From Spodoptera frugiperda (lineage: Eukaryota > Arthropoda > Insecta > Lepidoptera > Noctuidae): a DNA stretch of 64,000 nt. The number at the start of each line of letters is the position of its first letter. The first letter of the stretch is position 1. The stretch spans positions 5,484,501 to 5,548,500 of the forward strand of contig NC_064216.1 of assembly GCF_023101765.2 (NCBI RefSeq), given 5' to 3'. Below the pieces are notes generated by a model that made no database searches, was not told where the DNA came from, and worked only from the letters and a program-made list of their open reading frames with translations. Of this stretch, positions 25,791 to 38,000 are shown piece after piece. Both the position numbers and the translations under genes were made by a program.

Positions 25791-27133
25791 GCTTCAGGGC
25801 AGCTTAGGGCTTACACCAAATTATTGCCCACTTACGTGACTTCGTAAATTGGTTTTAGAAAGTTCGATGCAAGTTTATCATGTTATTTATTGTTATTAAC
25901 TTCGGCGGTTATTCGTGCGGTATGCATGCCGCATACCAAATTCAAACTGTAAAATAGCGTTTCGAATCATGGCAAACAATCATTTTAAATAAACACATTA
26001 TCGAAACAACTAACTATTGTATCATCAACACAAGTTGCCTTCGGCTATGTAATGTAATGTGGTGCACTTTCTATCTCATATATATGTTGTTTATTTCAAC
26101 TTGAGAAACATTTCTATTAATCAAACTTAAATGTTCACACAGTCGTTCAATTTATGCCATCTCTCAGACCTGCTCCAAAAATGTAATCCACTTTTCGAAC
26201 GTCAAACGGCAATCAGATGCAAATTAAAATTGTTCAGGTCAAACTCGATCACGCTCTCATCGGAATGGTGAACTGAAACGAGATTTGGGAACAAGTCGCA
26301 ATGATAACAATTGAAGATCACAGGTGTTGGTAGGATGACCTCTTGCAAAAACCGGCCGCACAAGTCGATGCATACCTTGAAACTGTATGAATAATTTGTT
26401 ATGATAATTGACATCGAGGCGGCTGCATTAGAATCTCAAAGGACGGGGAACATTGTCGTGTCTTTGCATGGAACTATGCTATAGTAATTTTTGAGTCCGT
26501 TTAGTAACAAGTCGATGCTTGCGTCTTTTACTTTACTGCCGCATAAAATGAAGATTTATGGTGATTTAAGTTCATCTACCTACGGAAAACATATAAAATG
26601 GTTTCATGATTTATACTGTTTGCGCATTCACTCACACATGCGATTTTACTTGTACAATTTGCGACAGTGAATTTTTAATTACCAATTTCGAGCATTAATG
26701 TATGTATTAATGTAAAAAATCTCGTATTTATTTTCTACAGAAGCACGTTATGATCGTTATAAATTATGATTGAGTTAACAGATAATGAAGATTCATTTAC
26801 AATAAAAAATATATAATCATGATCTTGACCGTTTTTGAAAGTAAAATGATTAGGTTAATTATAGTATCCGATGTTTGTATTTGTAAAAATTATAAGTTTC
26901 ACTGTCATTATTCTTGTAATTTTATTCTAAGTAGATACTAAAAGTATTGATTATATGGATTTACGTAAACAGTTCCACATCGAAGTTTTAAAGCTTATCT
27001 TGCCTAAAGATCACCACGCTGCGCCAGATGAATGAATTATGAACGGTCACGCTCAAATAACCATTTAATCTAGATTGCCAAATCTAGTTTTTCTTCATTC
27101 CAAGACTTATCTAATTGCTATTTCTCATTTCAG

Positions 27134-27169
27134 GTAAGGCCGAGTTTGATATCTTCTAATCTCGCCCGA
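27134..27169 (+). other. 36-nt microexon or recursive-splice site
   Basis: The acceptor 'attgctatttctcatttcag' ends at 27133 and is followed at once by 'gtaaggcc', so the junction reads CAG|GTAAG, the signature of a recursive-splice (ratchet) point in long insect introns. A near-consensus donor 'gtaagtacg' begins at 27170, leaving a 36-nt exon between. Only phase 0 is open through it (12 codons, 'VRPSLISSNLAR'); the other two phases hit stops. Phase 0 agrees with the exon at 56200-56409. It lies upstream of the 29.7 kb promoter candidate, so it would belong to a transcript starting before 27 kb. Confidence 0.45.
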
Positions 27170-28439
27170 GTAAGTACGCAAAATTTGGTTTGTAATTCGC
27201 CCTTGGCGTTATGGGAAATAAGTGACAAATGTTAGAATGTCAAGAGGACCATAACGGTAAAATTAAACGGGTACCGACATCCGAATGGGTATTTCAAAAC
27301 GATTGAAGTTCCATAGTGAGTTAATTATGGGTTAGACTGGACCGTGACCCTTTGAAATGTACCTTTTGTAAAGGGACTTTAAATGGTTATTTAAGAAACA
27401 GTGAGGTCAATGACTCCTTCTAATGACAGGTAAAGAATATGATTTTTTTTCACAGAAAGATTTGGTGTCGCCAGAAGTACCGTCATATTTTATGCTCATG
27501 TTAGCATGTTTTGTTTTGTAATTTATTTCTCAGATAATGTTGCAGGACCATTGAGAGTGAAATTTAATATTAATTTTAAGTTTAACGTCAAACATAAGTT
27601 TTTTTTGATAATATCAAACTTCGAACAAGAGCAAGAAAGTAAAAGTAGGTTATTAACATGCACAAAAAAAACATTACCTTCGAAATTAAAAAGTTGAGGC
27701 ATTCTATACTAGAGATAATACTGGCTGATATAATAGACCTTAAGGTATGAGTGAACATTTTTAGCACGAAGCTTATTTGGACCGTTACGCAATGTCTTCC
27801 AAACAATAAAACATATTTATCAGTTGTTTATTATGTAGATCCTATTTACAAGTACGTCAGTCACGTTCGATATTATCTTCAAATATATATGGATCATCAT
27901 ATAGTTATCGTACTTGGTGATCTTCCGGAGCTGATAGACCCATAGGGCTTCGGATATGTGCACCATTGCATTTCTGATGGCGTCTGACTCAGACTTGCGT
28001 ACGCGTGTTGCATCGAACGATGACACCATGTTGGTCTGTTACAACATTACGTGTTTAGTTTTATAGTGTAAAGACAAATTGATGCCAAGAACAGTAACTA
28101 GTACTTGGTAGAGTAAACGTTTATTATAAAAGTATTTCTTTTTTTCTTTAAATTCAAGAGTTAGTTGTAGTGATTTGTCAGAACATACCATAATCGATTT
28201 AGCGCTTCTTACATCAACATCATCAACATTGCAAATATCTCGATACAGATGTAGAAATGCATTACTACATCTCCGTTCAACTATGTCAATAAGAATTTTG
28301 TCATCAGCTTCAAACTAAACAGCTTCAAATATAGGATTGAATGTTTTCGTAAAACGTTTTTCAGTTTTAATTATCTCGTTGTTCGCTACTTGTTCCCTAA
28401 CCACTCCCTAGAGTTTATTACAGGTGGCTGCATGCTCGC

Positions 28440-28515
28440 ACAGTGACCCCGTTTCTCTCACAGAGTCCCCTCCCGTTCAATTGTCGATAATCTCTCCATC
28501 TCTCTCCTAAATTAG
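28440..28515. promoter_or_regulatory. CT-rich block with GAGA-type words
   Basis: 'gtttctctcacagagtcccc' and 'aatctctccatctctctcct' give several GAGAG words on the minus strand. GAGA-factor (Trl) sites are common near insect promoters, and a promoter candidate lies 1.2 kb downstream. The block also resembles a polypyrimidine tract before 'aaattag', but all three frames after it stop within ten codons, so an exon is unlikely. Confidence 0.3.
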
Positions 28516-29639
28516 GAAGCTGAGATCGCGATAAAGGCGTGAACAAGCCTTTGCTGCAATAAACGTTGCGTGAGCTTTTGTCAAGCAAGCAACCGAGAAT
28601 TGCATAGAACAAAAGAAAGGGATTGAATTGTTCTACTTACTGGCAAATTGTTGTGATGATTGTGTTGTGTTGTGAAGTTTTTTTTCTGTTTACCGTATAG
28701 TCAGTTGTATAGTATGGACGACCGGCGACTGTTGCAATTATGTGAATTTTAAACGTTAAGGAAAAGAAGTGATCTGAATTGAAATTATAAAAGCTCCATT
28801 TCAAATAATAAAAATGTAAATTAAAGCTATGTTGGTTATAATGTGAAGCTAGTCCATTCTTATTATTTTCGTAAGTCGCTGATTGCGTTATAAATTTTCT
28901 TTTGACATTTACAACAGTTAATCGATCTGAAATCAATTTAGAACATTTCACTACTATAACCCACACATTACCAATAAATCACCTCACAAATGCTACAATA
29001 GTTTTAGCAACAGCCACAGACTAAACCACGTTTCCATTCTGGCAATAATTACCATCGTTTTGTCATAAGCCCTCACATTACCCAAACATATTGCTTGCAA
29101 TTTGTATTGCTGTGTCTAAATGCACTGTGATGTATTCTCGTAGGTAGACGATAAGGTACATTTGTATGCGTCGCAGTACTGAGTGAAGAGGCCTGTAGCA
29201 TCTATAAGACTATAAGACACAGGTGACTAACACACTGAAAAATGATGCTCTTGTGTACAGTTGGAATACATTACCTAGTATGGTTGGGTAAAAGCTTTTC
29301 GTGTTACTAACAAACATCTTTACCATTTCTTAATACCTAAGTATGAGCCTCGAATGTGTCCGATCTTTGTAAAATTTGTATTCCTGCTGCAACTACAGTC
29401 TAATGATTTCTTATCGTATTCTGATTTAATATAACCTATATTCCTATTGATTTTATATTAATGATGTATTGATACAATCATCTATAGCACTTTGCTTTTA
29501 ATATTGCGGAAAATAATTCCATCCATCGTATCAAACATCGAATGGATGTTATTAAATTAAATCAAAAAATAAAATAGAAATTAAAATCACGTCCGTAAAG
29601 TAAATGAGTTTAAATTTTGATAAATGTAATTGTTGCCCG

Positions 29640-29733
29640 TTCGTTTTCATTTGTTTCGGTGCATGCGCACGCGCACACGCTGCATCTCCGCCGAGCGTTT
29701 GATGCGGCGACCGCTCGGCCAATCAGCGCTTCA
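29640..29733 (+). promoter_or_regulatory. CpG-rich promoter candidate
   Basis: This is one of the most GC- and CpG-rich stretches of the window. It has an NRF1-like 'gcatgcgcacgcgcac', then 'ctccgccgagcg', and a CCAAT box at 29719-29723 in 'cggccaatcagcgc'. An arthropod initiator 'tcagtt' follows at 29731, with the A at 29733 as probable +1. No TATA box sits at the right distance. At +28 to +32 the sequence 'ggtag' is one mismatch from the DPE consensus. Housekeeping or developmental insect promoters often have this TATA-less form. Confidence 0.5.
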
Positions 29734-29989
29734 GTTGCTATTCGTCACCCGTCGTGTGTGGTAGTGCCGGTGCTCGTGATGTGACCGTTCGAACGTCGAA
29801 CTTAATTTTTAAATTGAAACACTGAATGTTTATTCGAAAATTATGTGCATTTTAGTGAAAATGTGCTCGATTTACTTTGCGACTGTATTGTGTTAATGTA
29901 TTGAAACGATAATACTGTTAACAGTATTTATTACTGAAATATTTTGTTATTGGATTGTTTACTATGGTGATCGTCAGTGTTTTTAACAG
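29733..29989 (+). other. Probable first exon (mostly 5'UTR) with splice donor
   Basis: From the predicted start site the sequence runs 257 bases to 'tttttaacag' followed by 'gttagttatg', a reasonable donor with CAG|GT. Several short upstream ATGs occur, including a 17-codon frame at 29843-29896. The last ATG (29964) opens eight codons before the donor ('MVIVSVFN' plus two bases, phase 2). Whether that ATG is used is unknown. Phase 2 does not fit directly onto the phase-0 exon at 56200, so either the exon is all 5'UTR or other exons intervene. Orientation agrees with the 56.2 kb exon. Confidence 0.45.
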
Positions 29990-29999
29990 GTTAGTTATG

Positions 30000-32001
30000 T
30001 TTTTTTTTTTATATTTTGTGTGTGGCATGGATTTTTGTTTGTTTGATTATTTGCACTTATCATATTTATGAATAATATTGTTTGATTTTAAATAAAAGAT
30101 TTGAAGTCTGCTTGATACCAATTCCAAAGATTGCGTTGACTTAAATTCCATCAAGTACAAATGCATTACGTGTAATTTAAGTAGTTACTAATGTCTTAAT
30201 ATGGATAAGCAGTACCTAGCGGAAGACGATGCATTTTTCGTTACGCTCAATCAGTTCTGTAATCTTATTATGTATTGGTATTTAGGTACATAGTAATCGC
30301 TAACAATTTGATGGAAACATTAAGTCACGACTACCCACTTTGTTGTGTGGAATGAATTCGATTCTCCACTCCCACGCCTAGTACCTAGTATACTATTATT
30401 GTAGATAAGTACAGTACATAATGATTATTATTGTACTATGAACAGATTCATGTTATTACCAATACATTCTGGTATAACAATTCTCACTGACATACAATTC
30501 TTATTGGATTGCTTATCTATGAGTACAAAGGGTTATAAGATTGATGGAATCACGTTTTCTAGTGAATGGATGCAACGACCTTCATCCTTAATTTCTAGTG
30601 ACACATGAAACCGGTACCTGTATTGGAATTCCGAATATTAGTAATCAGAACCATGACCTCACGCGCAACCCTATGTGATAAATGATTCATGAAGGATTTC
30701 CCAAAATTTGTGTCGTATTGGAGTCACATTCAGTTAACAGATAAAACAATATGATATGTCAGTATTAGTACTCTAATATCGATAATGTATATCATATATT
30801 GTATTGATGTTTATCATGAAGTTACCCCGTTATTCTCGAGGGTCATCAACGCTCCCCGATTCGACACGGTAGCTCAGTAACCAACATTTACGTAAGCGCA
30901 CCTGACTATATCGTGTCGTGTGACATGTATCCATCACGCTCTTCCGCAAAGCAAACCCCTATCACCGTCATACTCTGACGCTTGCAATACTTTGTTGCAT
31001 TTGATTTGCGCTTTTTTCTCCCCTCACTGCGGCCTACCTCTTCCTCACAAAACGTAATTAGAAATGAATAAACCATTATCAGTGTTTTGTTCCCAAACGA
31101 CTTCAAAAGTTCAGTGTTAGAATTTAAAGTTTCAATTTGATTGGCAGGCAAGTAACAAACGTTCCGATGCGTTTCCGATTACGCACGCAAAATGGAAACT
31201 GACTGATCTTTGAATATGCATGTGCATGGTCCGGCCAGCTGTGCACTTCCACGCATAATCGCGGTTCCCTCTCGTTACCGAGTGTTTACTTTGGGACGAT
31301 GTATCAGTGACATAGATAGCCGCCCATTAGCGCACCACTATAAACATTAACAAGTGAATGATTGATTAGCCACTCGTGGTCAACCAACACAAATGAGTGT
31401 GGAATTTCAAGTAAAATATTCTCTTGTTTGACGACAAAAATAATGCCAACTACAAAAATTTTAGTTATGATCAACGTAATTACTAAATCAACTGGGTGTG
31501 AACAGACATCTGTATAAGATGGATGGAACTCAATCATTGTAATCTAAGTGAAAGTCTAGATTAAAACAATAAAGTAATTATCATATAAAATAGAGTATAA
31601 TATGCGAACCACGGTAAAAGTGGGTATATTAACAAGACTAGAGAACGGAAAAAACAAAACAGTACAAGCCAACAAGGCGAAATGCGTACAGATGAAATAA
31701 ATGTCCATAAAAACATTCTCAAGTTTGAACATTAACCTGAAAACAGAGTAAGTTAAAATTACTCATAAATAAAGTCGGCATTTAAATTTTCAAACTTCTG
31801 TTTATGGTTTTCTTGTCTTACTTTTTCTAGAAACGCAACCTCACTTACGTATAATGACTGCTTGCATTTAAATAACGCCGTTGGCATCTGTAACTACTGC
31901 AGCTTAAGCAAATGGAGGATAATTTGTCAAAATTCCTGTTATATAATTTTTTCCCAGGCCTGCAATCAAGATAAAATCATGTTTTCAAGCGACGAAAGTG
32001 A
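30000..32001. other. Noncoding stretch, probably intron 1
   Basis: Begins with the donor and a T run, then AT-rich sequence. A GC-richer patch at 31150-31310 ('catggtccggccagctgtgc', 'cgcggttccctctcgttacc') may be regulatory. Open frames at 30906-31151 and 31304-31537 are not convincing. Confidence 0.35.
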
Positions 32002-32304
32002 TCAAAGAAAAATTACCACTTTAAGAAATAATAAATCATTGCGCTTTTTGTCCACGCTGATATTCGAGAGTGGGACGTCAGTGTGCAATGAATCACGTAG
32101 CATGTCCTCGCCCACGGGCATATTTACCTCTCAAAGTGCTCCTAACTCATTTACCGATAAATTACTCCTGGCTATATAGACCTTATTCCCATGCACATTA
32201 GACTCATTTCTTGTTTGCTGAATATCTTCAACCCCGAGGTCATTCACAGCGACTACTTGGCTTGAGATGAAATTTGACTTGATTGTATCGAGAAACAAAT
32301 TCAT
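32002..32304 (-). pseudogene. Coding-like relic with one internal stop
   Basis: Reading from an ATG at 32304, 57 codons stay open to a TGA at 32131-32133, then the same frame continues 42 more codons to a TGA at 32002-32004. The residue mix is protein-like ('SSQVVAVNDLGVEDIQQT', 'PVGEDMLRDSLHTDV') and composition is richer in GC than the flanks. The internal stop could come from CGA to TGA. Just before the end a 'gtaatttttc' donor-like word and, 57 bases on, a 'ttgattgcag' acceptor-like word could mark a short intron. The family is unknown. The plus-strand frame at 31862-32179 is probably its shadow. Chance cannot be excluded. Confidence 0.25.
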
Positions 32305-32399
32305 ATTCCTGTACGTATCTCAGAGTAGAGGCCAGGCGTAATTGAATTTACTATAGCATTTATTGATAACTAGAAACGATTAAATCGGTCTTATCTATA

Positions 32400-34800
32400 G
32401 GACTTGGAGGTTAATCTTCTCCCGTCCTCATATTTGCATAATTTAGATTAAATCTTGTTAAATTGTGAATCATACGGAGAACATTTGTCCACAAATCAAG
32501 TTGAGAAATTGGTGTGACAATTCTAACAACTTTTACTATCACCCTAACAGTTAGAGACACTGCGGTCTATGTCATCAAGATTTAAAAAGGAAGACGTACC
32601 GCTTTATGCAACAGGTTTTCATCTGGGACAGGTACCGGTCCTATCCTGTTTAGCATTAGAAAATTGTAGTGAATTGGGTCACACACGCGTAATGAGTTTC
32701 ACACTTCGTTTCACATCCTTAGGGATTTGCACTAGTGAAAGTGGCCTGTCCCACTTTGTGAATTGTCGGTTATTAACATAGTCATTTGCATTTGGTTTAA
32801 CTGTCCATTGCATCAAATACTTTTTTGTTACTAGTTCTTTTTATTTGTAAAACGAACAATAATTAGGTAGCTGTCTTATTCACATAATTACCACCCACTT
32901 AGAAAAATAAAAAAAATCTATTCAAAGTGACAATAACGTATCAAATTAGAGACATCATGACGGCAATGTTAATTAAAGCACTTGAACCACTCAATCAAGA
33001 GAATTCGCATCTAATACTTACTTGAGCTAAGTGAGATGTTGGTGATATCGTATGTTGAAAGTACAGACGCAACTTTCATAGTGGATTGACGTGGTTTCGA
33101 CAATTTAACACGGTTTACCGCAAGATACTTAGAAACTTACCACCGCTCTGATAATTTGCCACTGCATTAAATAAATATGGTGATTGTGAACGCAGTCATT
33201 TTAGTGTAAACGTGTTTCCGCCATTCATCAATCATGTAACGAGATTGTTTTGATAATGCATAGTTTTATTTGACAGTGTTAAGTTGGCTAGTAAAAGTTT
33301 GACTATGAATTACGATGTTTCGACGGCATTCCGGAAACAGGTGGCGCATAATATTTCTTTTGACACTTTTTGTTGTGCTTGGGACAAAATTGGTTTGTAT
33401 TGAAAAACTGCTATGAATGATGCTTTGATTTTCTAAATCAATAACATAAGCGAAAGATTTAAAGTTTTTATATTACCCAATAATGGCAATTATAAAGAAT
33501 CAGAAAGCGCAAAATGTGAAGCATTTCAACTAATCAACCAACGAAAGTGACGTTGCATTACCCAGCTTTAGTAGATTCATCCTTGTTAATATTAAATAAC
33601 GAACCTATGACTACCATTACAGAGATCAATACTAAAGAAAGTGGTAAAACAGCCATAAAAATTGAAAAACCAGTAGTCATAACTATTTGTTAAGTATTAG
33701 TTTCACATGCAATAACTATTGTACTATCGTAAAGTTAAAGGGAAAGTAACGCATCGTCATCACGCTAACTGTATGGAAATCAGTGTTATGTTATTTGATC
33801 TGTGAACGAACAATGATCGTGACTGAACTCGTAATGATTTTGTAATATAAGATTTATTGAGTTTACAGTTCTATGCATGTTACTAGTCATAGCTACTGTG
33901 GTGGAACATTTGTTGAAATATCGCTTTTAAGTTCCTACAAAAGCAAAATAAATGTGTGTAATGCAAATATTTGTTTTGCAGGGCATATTAAATTGGAAAA
34001 AATAAGAGAACACATTTGCTCTTCAAATAACAAAAACGCACGACTTAATATGAAAACTGGTTCGCGTTTTTTATACGCCATTCATTTGCCATCCCTCTAA
34101 AATTGACCATGAAGAATAGGAGCACACGTGACTAACCGTGCATACAAAATTGATCAAATACCACTTCAACCAAAAGCATCAACGATGCTATCGACAGGCA
34201 AAACCGCATGTTCTCCATCCCTGCATTCGAATGAAAAGTTTAATTTAATTACCATTTCAATCGTTTAACAGTTTTTTTACTCAACGGTGTAATAACTAGT
34301 ACAATTAATCAAGTCTTTATCTCTACAAGCCATCATTTAGACCAGACCATCACGCAACAGTGGAGTTCAGTCGGTATTCTCTTGATTCACATTGATTTCA
34401 CCTTAAGAATAGATAGTTATGCTTTCTACGTCTTCTCTATTATATTTATGTGCTGTAAAGTGAGACGTAGCAATTACACGTAATTATTTATTCGATATAC
34501 GTTCATTAGTTGCAGTCTTGTTCCGAATACGTCAGTGTTAATCAGGGGGGTTGTTAGTTTTCGCATCCTTATTGTTTTGTATGCTTAGTGTATCTTTTCT
34601 GTTTACGAGACCATAGCGTGCCGGATCTTTGTTAAGTAGACTTTTGGTTAAGACTCACAGAAGTATTTTAGATTACTTTTTTTGAACAAAATGGCATTTA
34701 GTTTCCCTATGTCCTTCTTATACGCTATTATGGACACCAGGTGATTATTATTGCCTCTATCATGTACAGTATCTTTTTTAATATTCATACTTATGAATAG
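32400..34800. other. Noncoding stretch
   Basis: AT-rich; short frames at 32569-32781 and 33873-34100 show no motif. No repeat recognised. Confidence 0.35.
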
Positions 34801-34812
34801 GCTTTTTTATAT

Positions 34813-35079
34813 CGAAAATACTTCCAATTTAGCGTTCCCTTCATGGATTAAAACATCTCTATTAGAATCCTCATCAACACCCTTATTAATCAAACCATAA
34901 TCATCACTATTCAACTTAAATCCGGAACTGTCATCGTTAAGTGATGAAATATTATTGATTTCTGCAACGCCACGTGAATACGCAAAAATGCCCCCAATAT
35001 GAGGATCAATCGAAATTGGCCAAACAATAAGGCATTCTACAGGCTCCATTGTGTTACCATCTGTCATATAGGGATTCAA
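34813..35079 (-). CDS. Unidentified acidic 90-codon open frame
   Basis: The frame begins at a TTG codon (first ATG a few codons in) and ends in TAA. It has an unusually protein-like composition, with a hydrophobic N-terminal half ('ECLIVWPISIDPHIGGIF') and an acidic, serine- and asparagine-rich C-terminal half ('SSLNDDSSGFKLNSDDYG'). A possible acceptor 'ccctatatgacag' on the minus strand would start an exon at about 35067, making this a terminal exon; its pyrimidine tract is weak. I do not recognise the protein, and no neighbouring exon or promoter on this strand was found. Confidence 0.25.
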
Positions 35080-35099
35080 TCATTACACTCAATAATCGT

Positions 35100-38000
35100 A
35101 GGTTAGCCTCGTTGGTATAACACAATTGCACAAACTTCTACTATTATTATTGGAAATCCGAACCGATAAATACTATTCCTGATAGTAATATAGTTATTAT
35201 TGAATTCCAGCGCGTTTTTTGTCGGTCTTTTCTCTCCCCACAATCCTATAAGTTTATTTATTAGTCGAGCACTAAAATCGGCATAAGGGGTTCGGTTTAC
35301 GACTAAGTTTATTTTGTCATGAGAGGGGATCTGTCCCCGGGTTGTCAGTCAATGTATCCTTTGTTAGTTGCTCGTTATTCTTAGGGTTGTCGAAGTTTTA
35401 ATACTTATGATGTGGTTTGATGGGTAATGGTTTGGGTTTTGGTTGCGTTAATTAAATGGGATTAAAATAAAAATAAACTATTTCTTATTTTGGAAAGGAA
35501 ATTCACAATAAACTACTATACACATTTATATATAATATACTTCCCGTTTTAATTTACTGATTCCAATGTCAACGAAAATTGTATACACGTCTTAAAACAA
35601 GATTTTAAAAAGAGATTAATGCCTATTTCTAATGTGGCACAACCGATGGCTAATATGGTAGCAAAGCCGCCGAACACGTTCACTGGTCATATATCACATC
35701 ACACAAGACATGTGACTCATTGCAAAGTCCGGATGGGACGACCATGCACTATTTCTCTACCATGATATTTTAGAGCACCTCAAACCACTCCATCGTTCAG
35801 AATAAATATAACTAATAAAATATATTTTATTTTGCTTTCGCAATTGTTATCTTATAATAGTTCTTAATTAAGCACACATAAAGTACTTTCTAGATTGTTT
35901 AATCTTATTATGTGTTCATATAAATCTGTCTTTTGTTTGATTGTGATTTATAACAGCGTCAACAGTTCTCAGATCATTTTCTAATACTTAAAATTGAACA
36001 ACAAAGATCACGTGTTTTATTTTTTGTTTATTGTAGATATACTATATTATTTTCATTATGTTTTTGCTCTCGTCTAAAGATGACTGGCATTCGATAAAAT
36101 TAATAGCGCATGGAGTTTTTGTTTCGAACAAAAAAGTACATTGTCATTTCGAAAATATTTATTGGTGCATATTTATACATGATTTGGTACATTGGTTATG
36201 GTCCGTATTCCTTGTTATTGAATTGAATTTTTATGATTAATATGCCATTTCATTCTACTTTCTTCTTTGATCGTATTCAACAGTCGTGTATCGTTATTAT
36301 TTTTTTGTTCCTTAGGAAGTTAAATTAGAATAATATTGGTATTATCGCTGTCAGAGATGTGTATATCCTACTACCGGTAGTATTAATATACTTTCTGAAT
36401 GTTTAAATTAATCATGTCAGAAGTATAATTTAAAGCCTTTTTTAATATAGTAGTATAAGTATTTTACTTGGGGTTGTCATCAGGCCTCTGCGTTTCTCTA
36501 AGGATGATACTGGATTCTCTGTTGGACATAGATACAGTCAGATTTTTTGAAGCTTCTGACTAACCATAACGCCTTTTATGAACTAAGATCCACACATTTA
36601 GTATAGTAACATATATATAGGTAAAGTTAACTCAGTATTGTAACAAACTCAAATATATTTTAAACCTTAAACCTTCCCAAGAGATCCATTTGGGAATTTT
36701 TACAACCAACAAAAGACTTTTAACAGTAAAGTTTAAAGGCAATTTATTAAAAAAAATCTTTTTAAATTTTCTTTTTCTGTCATTGCACCCAAGAGACTTT
36801 AAAATGTACATGATCAGTGAGCTTTTAATTAAAACACGTATACTGATAAATTATACTCAATTACTTCGCTAAACGTCCTGTGTATTAGCATACAAACAGA
36901 CAGACAGACAGACGGAAACTTCCTTTTAATTACTAATGATACATTTCGAATAGAATTTGCAATTAATTACAAGTTATTTCCATATACGATTATACTGTCA
37001 CCAGCAGAACAAGCTATCCTAAACTGTGTCTTCTTTATTGCGTAGTAATAAGGTTGATAAAATCTATTCAAGAATTTTGATAAAACTGTTTCTGAATTCT
37101 GATATAGTCTAACTATGCCGAGAGTGTAGACTATGATCCAGTACGTTGAACTTACAATGTATAAAAAAAAATATAAAATCTTCTGTACTTAAAGTATTTA
37201 AAAAAATTGCAAAGAACTCGTTATTAGGTGTAGGTAAGAAGAAAAAATAATAATTATTGGAAACATGCTTCGGCATCTGCACTGTGTTTAATATTGGAAT
37301 ATAAAGGCGCCTAATTATAAAAACGTTTATTAAAATGGGTCATTACGGCCTAGGCATTTTATATTATCTGTTCTGATTTTGAATTTTTTAAAATAAAAAT
37401 TCGGTTAATAGGTAGACTAGAGGTTCTCAATTTAAAATTCCTAGTGGTTAAGGCCATAAAGATTTATAAATAAAAAAATAAAATAAACAGCGTTGTTTTT
37501 TAACACGTATAGTGCAATCTGTAAGAATCTGCCTGCTTGAGTGGAACCGTTTATATCATTGCCTAAATACAAGTAAGGGTGATCTAATAAAAAATTACAG
37601 CAATACACTAATTTCTTCTGCAGTAAATTGATATGTTTCTTTATGTTTTCCAAGTGAATGATTTTGGAATAATCCGATAGAATCTGATAATTGTTATTGC
37701 ATTTGAGTAGTTTGAAAGATTTTCTGCGTTTTATAAAAAGTTTATCTACCCATGTTTGATATACTAAACGAGTTTTACACTTTGTTGCAATAGCGTGATT
37801 CTTCTACTTCACGTAATGTAATTTCAGATTACTGATAGCCTCGGTAAAATGAACTACCATACATTTTTACTCGCCTATCCGAATTCCAGAAAAACAATCT
37901 TCAATTTAATTTAATTAAAAAGGAATAAAATATGCAAAAATATTTAAATTAACCAGGTGTTAATACTAAATACTATTAAGTAGACTATTAATTCCAAAAG

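Noticed and set aside
28637..28966. 109-codon minus-strand open frame
   Set aside because: Rich in N, T, S, Y and I with no protein-like domain pattern; consistent with chance in AT-rich sequence.
31862..32179. 105-codon plus-strand open frame
   Set aside because: Its Ser/Cys-rich content looks like the antisense shadow of the better minus-strand frame at 32002-32304.
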